Assembly (NCBI GenBank): GCA_024364805.1
Contig: CM044487.1
Coordinates: 80,917,777-80,961,189 of the forward strand
Length of the DNA: 43,413 nucleotides
From: Euprymna scolopes
Taxonomy: Eukaryota; Mollusca; Cephalopoda; Sepiida; Sepiolidae
Direction: 5' to 3'
In this document: positions 32,778 to 43,334 of the stretch, one piece after another
Position numbering within the stretch: the stretch's first letter is position 1
How the letters are laid out: each line of letters begins with the position of its first letter
The notes under the pieces: model-generated
Databases searched by the model: none
Told to the model about the DNA's origin: nothing
The model's input: the letters and a program-made list of their open reading frames with translations, nothing else
Position numbers and translations under genes: made by a program

Positions 32778-33433
32778 CTAGCAGATATACCCGGTATTGC
32801 CCGGAATTGAATGATAAACAAGGAATGTTTCACACTCCCATATTTTTATTGCAATCGAAATCTGTGAAATCGCCCACTTTTCAATCAAGTCAAATGATTG
32901 GTTCTCTATTTAGTTATCCATTGACGTGTAACAGGAAGAAACTTCATATGTCTCCTCGCAGTTAATTAATCCACGATATATTGTAGTCAACATTGTACTG
33001 TAGAGAACCTACTGTTGAATTTATGAAGATATATTTCATATATAATAGCTTGAATTCAAGTTTTAAATGCAAATGTCATATATTATGCGTTGGTATGCTA
33101 TAAAGAGAAGCATCCATTTCGAACGCGGCTTTGTCATATCAAAGAACCTACTGTAGATTTTATTGGCATGAGCTTATTGCATATGCGGTTGCAATGGTTT
33201 GAATATAAGTTTAAAATGAAGTTAAGTATCATGTGCTTTCGATTATTGATTATCGATACTTATCGAACAGATTCCTATTCCAAAACCTATATAAAAAACA
33301 CTGGCAGGCACATAAAGTATCTTGGTGTGAAATTTCATAACAATCCGCGCAGTCGTTTTCGAGTCCATAGGGTACGAACTCACACAAAAACGTTAATTTT
33401 ATATAATAGCCGACAGGTAAACAGATATATAGA
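32778..33433 (-). mobile_element. Non-autonomous Helitron-like element, family A (whole-looking)
   Basis: On the minus strand it begins A|TCTATATATCTGTTTACCTG and ends with the hairpin CCGGGCAATACCGGG, then TATATCTG and CTAG|T. It is about 656 bp, with TC and CTAG termini between A and T as expected for Helitrons. The interior carries the family units (GCGTTCGAAATGGATGCTTC on minus) and the pre-terminal block GTGTGAAACATTCCTTG shared with 39366-40106. It encodes no Rep/helicase. The 131-codon plus frame at 33090 is a shadow without domains. Confidence 0.65.
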
Positions 33434-34124
33434 TAATAAAACCAATTGTAGTTTGCGATTGAAAACAGTCAGTCTATTCCGGTAAAACCAACTGTTTTCA
33501 TGTTTGTTTTACAGAAGCTCAGAAATTACAGTTCGAGTTCAAGTTAACTTTAAATGCAAATAATCTCTTTCTGCAGTCATTTATTAACAGATTCCAAACT
33601 TATATGTTTTCTGAATTGACAAATAATATATGTTGTCTACTATATCTCCTTGCATTATATGTAAGCCTAATGATATTAAACCACCAGTGACAAGAAGTTT
33701 AATGCACAGAAAATAGAGGATAGTTTTAAATAAGTTACATTAAATCAGATGTCTTTAAGTACACTGTATGAGAGAGTACATAGGGGTTCTGAGGAAGCAA
33801 ACAGAAGCTATAACTAAGAGTAAAATAATGCGAAAATGAACAAATGAAGTAGAGTAGGATATTTTAGGATGCATATATGGCTCAATGTTACTGTCTTTAT
33901 GAATAAATAGACGTATCATTCGCTATAGCAAGTTGATCCTGATCTCCCATAAAGGTCAGAAAAAATCAAATAGAAGGCCAAAGAAGCCATTTATGATCCA
34001 AAGCTGAAGAATCTTTAAAAATGTACACGAAAAATATTTTGAAGATGAGTCTATGCAATCTACCTGTTTAGATAAAAAATAGTATCTTAAACAGAAATCT
34101 GTGGGAAACAATACCACGGTACTG
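33434..34124. other. Unassigned AT-rich DNA
   Basis: No family recognised. The last part may be decayed LINE upstream of the next entry. Confidence 0.3.
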
Positions 34125-34315
34125 ATTCTCAGTTGACTACAACCTAGTTGTTTTTAAGTCCAATGTAAACAAATATTTATTGAGCTATCCTCTTAAATAA
34201 TCAAATTCTGCCCGTTTTCCTCATCACAGTATTGTTCATCATGCTGATCTCATAGACCCTTATCATCGAGTGGCATCTGTGCATTGATAAGTGGTGACAT
34301 ATTGATATAAAGTAG
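34125..34315 (+). pseudogene. Diverged Jockey/CR1-like LINE 3' end
   Basis: GACTACAACCTAGTTGTTTT and AAGTCCAATGTAAACAAATA parallel the C-terminal coding end of 15323-16236; 34258-34300 carries CCCTTATCATCGAG...ATTGATAAGTGG, the family stem-loop. Confidence 0.7.
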
Positions 34316-34383
34316 AAAAGCACTAAAATGACAGACAGACTGGACAACGGACAGAATTTCTGGTCTACTTAGATTATATCTTA

Positions 34384-34475
34384 GTATACGCGCGAAGAAT
34401 GTCGGAGGTTGCATCGACCGAAACGTTGTGAAAATGACACTGAAGATGAGAACAGTAGTCCAAAAAAAATCTAAC
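34384..34475 (+). mobile_element. Penelope-type terminal repeat fragment
   Basis: CGAAGAATGTCGGAGGTTGC, then ATCGACCGAAACGTTGTG, AAATGACACTGAAGATGAGA and ACAGTAGTCC. The same order occurs at 35330-35430 and, inverted, at 35165-35265. It contains the hammerhead-like spacing NGAAGA...GTC...GACCGAAAC. Confidence 0.5.
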
Positions 34476-35160
34476 CAATACTAATAGAAGTAAACAGCTG
34501 CATGTATCTTAAAAAATGAAAAACATTCTGCAAAACGCTGTAATAAACAACTTCAATTATAATTGTAAAGGTGCGGTCCGTATGACAGAACAAACTGACT
34601 TTTGTGACCATCGCGGAATCTTTGAGATGGACATGGTTGCTCTACATTGTTTGCCACTTATTTGAAATACAATGTAAAAACTGAATGTCAGGGACGTATC
34701 TTTGAGTAGTATAAACATGAATGGCTTTCGTGATTATTAGGCCAACGATTTTAGTTTAAAGTTGTACGCCTATCTTTAAAGAAAAGAAGATTACGAAACT
34801 TTTATAGGTTTACCCTGTTGTTAATCGGACAATGCAGGGTATGTATTCTAGTACACGAAGGTTTATTATCATCACACATTTTCATTCTCAATGTTTTCAT
34901 TGGCCGATTGTTGCATCTTAATTACATTTTTGGTTCTGTTTCTTTTTCCATTTTGAACCGCAATTATCCCTTGAACTAAAACTACAGGCAACCTTAGGCG
35001 AGCACCTGTTAATTTGTTTTATTGATTAACTATAATGGTGAAAAACACTCGTACTCGCCATCTCTCGTTAATCGATTGCAGTCTTCACGCACATATTTAA
35101 AAATACTGATATTAAATTTGCAAAATTTTAATATAATTTAATATAACGTTTCTGAATGTT
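34476..35160. other. Unassigned AT-rich DNA
   Basis: No frame or repeat recognised. Confidence 0.3.
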
Positions 35161-35164
35161 TTAG

Positions 35165-35430
35165 ATTAGGATTCGTATTATTCGTACTATTTGAACTACT
35201 GTTTCTCATCTTGAGTGTAATTTTCACAACGTTTCAGTCAATGTAATCTCCGACTTTCTTCAGGTGTATCTTGTTGAACACGTTGATTTTGACGGAATTT
35301 CGAACGGAACTCTTTATTTCTAGATTTAAGATGCACCTAAAGAAAATCGGAGGTTACATCGACCGAAACGCTTTAAAAATGACACTTAAGATGAGAACAT
35401 TAGTCCGAAGAATCCAAATAATATATTATA
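35165..35430. repeat. Inverted pair of Penelope-type terminal repeats
   Basis: 35165-35280 (minus sense) and 35328-35430 (plus sense) are inverted copies around GACGGAATTTCGAACGGAAC (35291-35310). Left, read on the minus strand, has CTGAAGAAAGTC...GACTGAAAC (35231-35263); right has CTAAAGAAAATC...GACCGAAAC. The central GACGGAATTTCGAACGGAAC word recurs at 36879-36898. Confidence 0.7.
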
Positions 35431-35960
35431 GTTTTATGCTGATATTATTCTTAGAGTAGGTTTATTCGACATTTCGCCCAAGATCAAAGCATAGTATCTG
35501 TTCTTCAGATGCTGCACTTCAATTTCTTGTTCTCTCTCAGTGGAGGATAAATCCTTCCCAACTGAGACAATTTTTATTTTTGTTCCTTTTCTCCGCGTTA
35601 AAAACCGCCCCTGGTGTCTAACTGTCCCCTGGGGAGGCATCGTGAATAAGGACTCAATTAAACCTATATAGAATGCAGAAGAAAGGGAACAAAAACACAA
35701 ATCGTATTATTTGGATTCATCAGAATAGATCTCAAAAAACTGTCGTATTAGAAAATATATTTGAAAAATTCAATTTACCAAAATAAAATTACTATGTTTC
35801 TAAAATTTTAAGATAAGCAGTTTGAGATAAGGATCGAATTCGTATTATTGAAATTAATCGAAATACTATTTTCATTTTGAATGTCAATTTCACGTTTCCG
35901 TCGATCTAAAAGGAAAAAAAAAATCAAAATTCCATTTTCACCACAAACAAGATACAAAAC
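35431..35960. other. Mixed stretch with a related terminal-repeat remnant
   Basis: 35468-35508 on the minus strand again shows CTGAAGAACAGAT...GCGAAATG. 35835-35905 is a decayed relative of 35165-35235 (GAATTCGTATTATTGAAATT, TCATTTTGAATGTCAATTTC). The 88-codon minus frame at 35434-35700 has no recognised domain. Confidence 0.4.
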
Positions 35961-36245
35961 TACTTTATTGTAGGGGGCTACTATCAGGGACAACATTTGC
36001 AGGGATATTGTGCAGAGAGTTGAGCAGCAAGATGTCTGTTCACATTACTCTTGAGCTTCTGCATGTCAGTTCAGTTGAGGAAGCAGGAACCCAGAAAGGG
36101 AGTTCCAAACTCTAGCAGTTCCGGAGGAAGAATCTATTAGAGTAGAAGGCTTTCTTATGTATCTCTACTGTGTAGGGATGGGACTTGCCGCTTCTCGGAT
36201 TTGTCGAGGGTATTTACGTCGAGGAAGTACAAGTGGCACTCCGGT
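35961..36245 (-). pseudogene. Jockey/CR1-like LINE 3' end, second family
   Basis: Minus-strand relative of 7369-7927: GGGGGCTACTATCAGGG, GCAGCAAGATGTCTGTTCAC and TTGTCGAGGGTATTTACGTC all have counterparts there in the same order. More decayed than that copy. Confidence 0.8.
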
Positions 36246-36301
36246 AATCTATTTTTTTTATAAATAATTTTATCAAGAATTCTTCCTAAGTTTTAGTTTC
36301 A

Positions 36302-36470
<169 letters not shown>

Positions 36471-36720
36471 AAGTTTTGGTTTCGGTTTCGATTAAAGCTG
36501 ATGCACTCAAGTCATATGGGTATATTTCTGATGTTTGAAATTGCAAATTTGTAATATATAAAAATCGATAGACATTTAACTCTATAAAATATATACGAAA
36601 TCTACAAGAATTAAAATATCATATTTAAGTGTACTTTATACCGGGCGTCTCTGCTAGCTTAGATAAATAATTTTGCAGTTTTAACAAAAGAGCTACAATA
36701 ATATCAAAGCGTCTCCATTT
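36471..36720. other. Unassigned, with a possible Helitron-like end
   Basis: ACCGGGCGTCTCTGCTAG ends at 36658 and resembles the family A terminus, but the following base is C, not T. Confidence 0.35.
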
Positions 36721-36801
36721 ACGCTGAACATCTACAGAATGCAAACATCAATATATTACATATGAATGAGTCCCCTGTGGAATTTCCACAGGCCCCGATA
36801 G
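36721..36801 (+). mobile_element. Helitron-like family B 3' end
   Basis: CTGAACATCTACAGAATGCA, ATCAATATATTACAT and GAATGAGTCCC, then the 19-nt palindrome CCTGTGGAATTTCCACAGG, CCCCG and ATAG|T. It matches the minus strand of 43335-43413 over its whole length. Confidence 0.6.
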
Positions 36802-36910
36802 TTCGTATTATAACCTCCGATCATTTTCAGGTGTATCTTGTCGAACGCGGGAATGATTCTGTCGAACTCGGGAATGTGGACGGAATTTCGAACGGAACCG
36901 TTTATTTACT
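36802..36910 (-). mobile_element. Penelope-type terminal repeat fragment
   Basis: ATAACCTCCGATCATTTTCA, GGTGTATCTTGTCGAACGCG and GACGGAATTTCGAACGGAAC parallel 35240-35310. Confidence 0.5.
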
Positions 36911-36989
36911 TCAAGGGAATGGCATGATCTTGTTCCATCGTGGATAGAGAGTCTAAGTAATTCGCAATTGTACTTTTCGATCGCCCACA

Positions 36990-37077
36990 CTAAGAATTAT
37001 ACCTTCAACATTCAGGAGAATATCACTTTTACGGTTGATCTTTCCAAGTACTCTAACCACTGCGCCACGTGTCCTTG
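36990..37077 (-). repeat. tRNA-like SINE head fragment
   Basis: Minus strand reads GGACACGTGGCGCAGTGGTT followed by AGAGTACTTGG. GTGGCGCAGTGGTTAGAGT is a canonical tRNA D-arm/A-box. No intact B box or anticodon arm is evident, so this is a tRNA-derived SINE piece rather than a tRNA gene. Confidence 0.55.
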
Positions 37078-37167
37078 AGGATTGTTCGAATTTTGGGAAT
37101 CTTAAACCTATTTTGTAAATATTACTGTTTACTAATAGTTATTATTACTTATTATACATTACACTAG

Positions 37168-37168
<1 letters not shown>

Positions 37169-37217
<49 letters not shown>

Positions 37218-37219
37218 TA
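37169..37219. repeat. (TTA)n microsatellite
   Basis: About 16 TTA triplets. Confidence 0.95.
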
Positions 37220-37670
37220 TGTAAACATTAATTTACTTGTCTGATGTCCGGTATCTCACAAAGAAATCATCATCGCAAACATTTATCATAGTCGCATTTT
37301 ATCAATTAAAAATCATTAAAACAGTTTCCTCTCCAAATTTTTTTAAACAACAAATAACATAGCTGTCAGTTTCCAGTTTCAAATTGGTTATTTTAGTTTT
37401 TAATTTAAAAAAAAATCATGTCGGAAGGAGACTGTATTTTTATCATAGATTTTTGTTTTAAATTAAAAAAAATGTGCAAGTTAATTGACATCGGTTTCTT
37501 TATAATTTATTGTAAAAATAAACCATAAATAAAAGCAAAACAATATTAATATTCTTAGAATTAAAAGTTAAAAACAATTAACTATTTTTTTTTTTAAATT
37601 TGTCGTTATTTGTTTTATTTTGATTTTTAATTTAATTTTGTTTATAATGTGTTTTACAAAAATTTCAACT
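37220..37670. other. AT-rich DNA, nothing recognised
   Basis: Long A/T homopolymer tracts only. Confidence 0.4.
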
Positions 37671-37697
37671 ATCGTGGAATTTCCCCAGGTTCTGCTA

Positions 37698-37698
<1 letters not shown>
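37671..37698 (+). mobile_element. Helitron-like family B 3' terminus
   Basis: TCGTGGAATTTCCCCAGG, then TTCTG and CTAG, followed by T and directly by (TTA)n. Only the last ~28 bp are recognisable. Confidence 0.5.

Positions 37699-37754
<56 letters not shown>
37699..37754. repeat. (TTA)n microsatellite
   Basis: About 18 TTA triplets abutting the family B terminus. Confidence 0.95.
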
Positions 37755-38572
37755 TGCTACTACATATATTATCTATATATAATATTTATAATATGGAAAG
37801 ACAAAAATAAATGAAAGAAAATCATGAGTGAGATAGATCTGGAAGCATAGAAGGCCAGAAAAGAAGCGATAGACAGAAGAAAATAAATGAAAAATTAAAA
37901 TATATGTCAGGAAAATGAATGAGAAAAAATGATACAGAAAAGAAAAGAATCAACAAATGGAGCTGATAGAACTTATAAATAATTCAAAAAGCAACTAATA
38001 AATAAAAGAAAAAACATGTATGCACACTAAAAATAAAACTAATAATTTTCCCAAGCTTTTTTGTTGTTGCTCTTCTATCTTTTTTTTTTACATTTTCCTC
38101 TGAAATTACAATATCTATATTTCGTCCTGCACCCCTTCAATGGGTGACATATTCAGTTTATGACATTTGACTCTGTAGGTGCAGAATATCTTACCTTGAC
38201 TCATCTTTATTCCTTTCACTGGACGTCATCATTTTGACAGACATTTACGTTTTTTTTATGATTCGATTTCACTGCGGCTCTGAGATTCTTTTTGGCTTTT
38301 CCAAAAGCGATTCTATTCAGTCAAGACCAATTGCCAAGAGGTAAAAAAAAATCACTTTGGTATTTTTTTCAAGAATTGTCGCGTGTATTTTTGTTGATAT
38401 TCCTATATATTTTACGATGGTTTCAGTTGCTTTGAAGCGTTTCTCTCAAATATGCAAATTCATTTGTCATCGAAGCAGATTTATTTGAAATAAAATGATG
38501 ACAAATCATGAAGTCAATCTTTTTTTTTTTTTTCATTATCGAATTCTTTTTTACTTTTCATTTATTTGCTTT
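37755..38572. other. AT-rich DNA, nothing recognised
   Basis: 37800-38040 is A/G-rich low complexity; the rest is T-rich with no family recognised. Confidence 0.35.
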
Positions 38573-38647
38573 TTTCAAACAAATTACACGAACAAAATTC
38601 AACTTACCTAAGGTAAGTTGAATTTTGTTCGTGTAATTTGTTTGAAA
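38573..38647. repeat. Perfect 75-bp palindrome
   Basis: Arms 38573-38609 and 38611-38647 are exact reverse complements around a single A at 38610 (CTTACCT-A-AGGTAAG). No mismatch in 37 bp. Confidence 0.95.
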
Positions 38648-39365
38648 TAATACCATTATTTTTATTTATTATTATTTACTTACTTTTGTTTCTAAATAGA
38701 AATATTCGTTTAATTATCCATTTTTTTTATTAAAAAGCGTCTTTTAATTTTTGTGTCTGCACCCTGCTTCTCGTTTACATATATATCTCTTCATCTCGAT
38801 ACTTGCTTAATTTCCTAAAATCATTTTCTTTCTTTTCGTTCTTATTCTTCGTTTATCAATATATTCAACATAAGTTCTTTTGATTGCCGTTTCCTCGTCG
38901 CCATTTTATCGCGAAACCTATTTTCTGTCTCTCATTATCAATCTTATTTTTTTAATTTCCAATATATTTTCCATTCACAACGTTTCTATTATCTCTTTTT
39001 TGCTGTCACTCAGCTTGCTTTTAATAGTCGCTGAACACGTTCTCCACAAGAAGCCTACCCTTTTCAATTCATCACCACAAAAAATGCGTAAATTAGATTT
39101 TTTATACATAAAGGCTCCCTGATGTATGTTCTAAAGATGTTAGGCTAATTTCAATTTCCAATGTGATTATATGTACGTACACCGACCCCGCGTTATATAC
39201 TGACCTCATCTTTTATCCAAGTTGCTGTATCCTTAGGAACATATCAGGCGGTCTTCCCATTTCAAGAAGACACTACCCGCGGACACTTGACCAATTCTTT
39301 CCAAATCGCGATAAAGTTTCAGCTATTGCCCCGGAAATGACATTGAAGAATTGCAAAGAATTCTT
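38648..39365. other. Unassigned T-rich DNA
   Basis: Short frames only. The 119-codon frame at 39163-39522 runs across the start of the next element, has no domain and is not credible. Confidence 0.35.
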
Positions 39366-40106
39366 TCTATTTTATAAAAAAGTAACTTTGTCAGTAGATG
39401 CCTGTGTGTGTAAGTTCGTTTCCTATGGGATCGACAACGGCTGGGCCCAATTGTATCATACTTTTTGTGCCTTAAAGTGTTCTAAGATAGGGTTTGTATC
39501 GGGATTTTTCGATGAATATTGATTATCGAAATAATTCGATGAAAGAAGAAACAGGCGATTTCAACCAAAGTTGACACCTCATACAGCCAAACCTCACATT
39601 TGAATTTGAGAAGATAAGACTCTAGATATAAAATAATCAGTAAGTTCTTTGATATAACAAGGGTGCGTTTGAAATAAATGTTTCTGTTTTAAGCACAATT
39701 GCACCGATACTTAACTTTTTAATTCTAAACTTAAAATCAAACCATTATCATCGCACAAGCAATAAGCCAGCCGCGTAAAATCAATAGTAGGTTTTTTGAT
39801 ATGGCGCGTTCGAAACGAATGTTTCTGTTTACAGCACAATTGGAGCCTGATACTTGACTTTTACATCTTAAACTTTACTAAAATCGACAATAGGCTCCTT
39901 ACAGTGCAATGTAGACTACAATGTATTGTCAACTAAGTCACTGCGTGTGAAGCTTCCTAGCGCGATTGGCCCCTAATTAGAGCAGGCAATTAATCGATTT
40001 GGTTGAAATATAGATAATTTCACCGATTTCGATAATAAAAATATGAGAGTGTGAAACATTCGTTGATCATCATTCAATCCCGGGCAACATCGAATGTCCC
40101 TGCTAG
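39366..40106 (+). mobile_element. Non-autonomous Helitron-like element, family A
   Basis: The 5' end TCTATTTTATAAAAAAGT is blurred near 39366-39380. The 3' end has CCCGGGCAACATCGAATGTC, CCTG and CTAG|T at 40103-40106. It is full-length similar to the reverse complement of 32778-33433: GTTCGTTTCCTATGGGATCG near the start, internal units at about 39640-39760 and 39775-39890, and GTGTGAAACATTCGTTGATC near the end. No protein is encoded. Confidence 0.6.
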
Positions 40107-40189
40107 TTTAGCAGATACGTTCGAAAAAGAAACCTTGAACATACGTATTCAAATAAAAAAAAGCGCTGCATTAATTTTAATAACAGATT
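40107..40189. other. Short unassigned spacer
   Basis: A-rich, no feature seen. Confidence 0.3.
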
Positions 40190-40500
40190 TGACTTAGATA
40201 TATGAAAATCCCAAGATTGAGTACTGTTGCCACATTGGTGTGTGTCGCTCGGAGAAAGAATACAAAATCGACTTTACAATAAAATGAAAAAGAATCTCTT
40301 ATATTTTTGAGTCTCTCTCTCTTCTCCTCTCCCTCTCTCTCAAATGCGATGTTGCTAGTTATTTTTTACTCTCTCGCTATTTCCATGGATGCTACCCGAC
40401 TGAGCTCTTGCTCTGGTCTGTCATTGTACGAAATTCACAGTAGAAATCAATCTTTCTACCAAACTATTCCTTCCTCCCCTGTGTGCCAACGGTCAGACTG
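40190..40500 (+). pseudogene. Decayed Jockey/CR1-like LINE fragment
   Basis: CCCAAGATTGAGTACTGTTG, then CCACATTGG, parallels the RMEYCCHIW region of 15323-16236, followed by an EYKIDF-like reading and a region matching FIVISMA...RLNSNLWS with similar nucleotides (CTATTTCCATGG). Many changes. Confidence 0.5.
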
Positions 40501-40544
40501 ATATTCTATGAACATTATTTTCCAATGATTTCCTATATAGGAAG

Positions 40545-42360
40545 ACATTATCACAGAACTGTTTCTCTGTATAATAAAACGAAGGATATGTTGCTTATTG
40601 ATAGGACAATAGTTCGGGATTGTAAAAGAAGACGCACAACTCCATGCATGTTATGGATAGATTAGCGCAAAGCATATGATCTGGTTTCACATAACTGAAC
40701 TAAGGAACATATGGGAATATTTGGAATAGCGGCGAATCTGTGAGATTTCTTGGAAAGAAGCATTACACTATGGAAAATACCATTAACATCAAATGGAGAC
40801 GATCTTGGGAAAGCTCATGTAAAGAGAAGGATTTTTCAGAAGGACAACTTGTCACCATTGTTGTTTGTTTTGAGTATGGTACCCTTGTCGTTCATATTAC
40901 GAAATGTAAATACGTCTTATGAGTGAGGGGGAAAAGGAGTAAAGGTAAACCATTTATTATTTATGGATGACTTAAAGTTGTAAGGCTTGTTCAAACGTTC
41001 AGTAGTGACATAGCTATCGAATTTCGCATGAAGAAGTGTGGTACCTTGAAATTGAAAAGGGAAAACATTGTTAAAAGTAAAGATATTAAACGTCTAAATG
41101 GAGAAATGATAAAAGAGGTTGAAGAATAAGGATACACATACTTAAGAATTGTGGAATTAGATAAAATAAAAAAAAGCTGAAATGAATGAAACGATAGAAA
41201 AGAATTCAGGAGAAAACTACAATTAGTTCTTAGGTCAAACTTGAATGGGAGAAACAAACTATTTACAGTAAACACAGAGCTATTAGCTATATTTCGATAC
41301 GGGGAGGGGGGATTACTCAATGGAAAGAACATAAGCTGAAAGATATGGACAGGAAGACAAGGAAAATGATGATAATGAATGGAGTTCTTCACCAAAAGAC
41401 TAATATAGGTTATATGTGTAAATAAAAGAGGAGGGTCCATGACTAATAGTTATAGAATGATGTGTAAAAGAAAAAAAACTAGTCCGAAAATTTACGTCGC
41501 CAACTTAAAGGAAAAGCTTATAAAGGGTGTGTGAAAATTTTAAAAAAATGCAAGAGAGCGAATTAATAAGAAACAAGGAAATTAGGGCAATAAATAAAAA
41601 CTGAAAGATTGAGAAGAAAATGCATGTTCAATTCAGTAAAGATCTGGCCAATGGAAAAATCTGAGGATGCTTGTCAAAATATGACTTGAAGTTTGGAGCA
41701 GAAGCCCTAATATAGAAGGTTGGAGCAAGCGCCCAGGACAAATGATGCGAAGTATTACATTGATAAAACGACTGAAAGTCTCTTATGTCGATTGTGTGGA
41801 CAGAAAGATGCAAATATACAGCACCTCGTAAGTAGTTGTGAGAAGTAAGCCCAAAAAGAATATTTCGAGAAAGGTCCATTGGGACATATGCAAGAAAGAG
41901 AGTTTGCATGCAGTGAAAAATGGCACGAGCATGTTGCAGAAGATATGGTGAGTGATAATGTGAAATTAATGTGGAATATGAATATCCAATTTGATCATGT
42001 CATTGAAGCAAGGAGACCAGATTTAGTCTTGTTGAAAACAAAACACTTGGCAATAAATATGGATATAGCAGTGCCGAATAAATTGAGAAGGTCGAAAAGT
42101 ACAAAGGCTAGAAAAGAAAGAAAAAAGATTGTAGAAGTTGAAAAACTGCAACTATTGTGATGTGTAGTTTGGCAGAAGGGCATGATAAGTTGATTGAGAA
42201 AATTAGGAACCGTTACAATGTTGTTACTTCAAAAGACTTCCTTGTGAAAACCGCCAGTACTTTGCCAAAAGTTTTGGAAAACTTAGACAGAAAAGTGTTG
42301 ATAGCATATGCTTATTTGCATATTTGGCGCCCATCAGTATAAAACCAGACACAAAATGTA
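40545..42360 (+). pseudogene. Longest RLE-type LINE copy, subfamily RLE-2 (copy 2)
   Basis: Order of remnants: IDRTIVRDCKRRRT at about 40596-40640; RT motif A-like RKAYDLVSHN just after the stop at 40665; LSPLL-type motif near 40845-40865; RT motif C LLFMDDLKL with Asp-Asp at 40966-40971; post-RT helices; zinc knuckle CRLCGQKDANIQHLVSSC (C-x2-C-x8-H-x4-C) at about 41793-41846; an intact endonuclease frame at 41879-42160 with EARRPDLVLL and MDIAVPNK; then a C-terminal tail frame 42157-42342. RT, knuckle and restriction-like endonuclease in this order define R2/R4-type LINEs. It carries many stops and frame changes and lacks the N-terminus. The 3' end runs into (TAA)n. Confidence 0.8.
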
Positions 42361-42373
42361 AATAATACACAAT

Positions 42374-42374
<1 letters not shown>

Positions 42375-42438
<64 letters not shown>

Positions 42439-42471
42439 AGTAGTGATAATAATAATAATAATAATAATAAT
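42375..42471. repeat. (TAA)n microsatellite, imperfect
   Basis: TAA triplets with a few TGA/TAG interruptions, between two RLE LINE pieces. Confidence 0.95.
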
Positions 42472-43180
42472 AGACATACAAACTGAAAAACCTATACAAG
42501 CAAGAAGACCAGATATCGTAATAATTAACAAGAAAGAAAAATCCTGTAAAGTCAGAGACTTTGCTGTTCCAGTTGACCACATGCTGAATATCAATGAAAA
42601 GGAGAAACGGAGCAAATACACAGAGCTAGCCAGAGAGATGAAGGGATATGGAAGATGAAGAAAATCAAAATAATGTCTTTAATAGTAGGAGCACTAAGAA
42701 CAATCTCGAAACATTTTGAAAAAAAATTGGAGAAATTGGAATCAAAGGAATGACTGGAAAAATACAGCGAGCAACAATAATGAAAACAGTGGAAATATCA
42801 AGGAAAACCCTGGAATGTGAAGACTAACACTCATGAGCAACAAGCGTGGACCAGACAAACTATGACAGAGGCAAAACATGAGACGCCACATGGAACCAAG
42901 AACATTGAAGCCGCATATGTATTAGTTCTCTAACCCCACCCCATCTCTCCATTACAACATCACTGACCCCCCTCTTAAAAAACTGGGACCAAACAGCCAA
43001 GTAGAGTAAAGAAGGAGGAAAGACGGAGGAGAGAGCACTGACCAAATATCGGCTGGATAGTTGCGAAGAGGACTGGGACCTTGGGGAGGCTTATTGCCAC
43101 TCTAATTCCAATGAAAACACATAGCTGCTTCCAACAAGAAATCAGTGATAAGCAGCTGTTGCGATAATGTAAATTTATTT
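42472..43180 (+). pseudogene. RLE-type LINE, subfamily RLE-1 (copy 4): endonuclease to 3' UTR
   Basis: Directly after (TAA)n the frame reads DIQTEKPIQARRPDIVIINK and DFAVPVDHMLNINEKEKRSK up to a stop at 42656; ARRPD and DFAVP are the endonuclease core. The 3' UTR at 42830-43130 matches 22290-22640 (GAAGCCGCATATGTATTAGT, TCCATTACAACATCA, TTGCGAAGAGGACTGGGACC). Confidence 0.8.
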
Positions 43181-43334
43181 GCAAATACTATCGAACGAGG
43201 TGGAGACTACTGGAAATCTAGGGTGGGGTGTATGTTGTCACTCAGTTTCCAGGAAACACCACAGGTTGTTTTCAAGGAGAGATCTTTGATGACCTGTATG
43301 GAAGCTCCTTGTAAGCCAATATTAATAATAATTA
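43181..43334. other. Short unassigned stretch
   Basis: Ends in AATATTAATAATAATTA, the presumed A/T-rich insertion site of the next element. Confidence 0.35.

Noticed and set aside
33090-33485. 131-codon plus-strand frame
   Set aside because: Lies inside a Helitron-like non-autonomous element in the antisense direction; no domain, no conservation with the sister copy at 39366-40106.
36640-36658. Helitron-like terminus CCGGGCGTCTCTGCTAG
   Set aside because: The flanking base is C rather than T and no upstream family sequence is recognisable; kept only as a note.
36990-37077. Functional tRNA gene
   Set aside because: Only the D-arm side is tRNA-like; anticodon and T arms cannot be folded, so a SINE fragment is more likely.
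39163-39522. 119-codon frame with several cysteines
   Set aside because: Spans the 5' boundary of a Helitron-like element, so it is a chance fusion.
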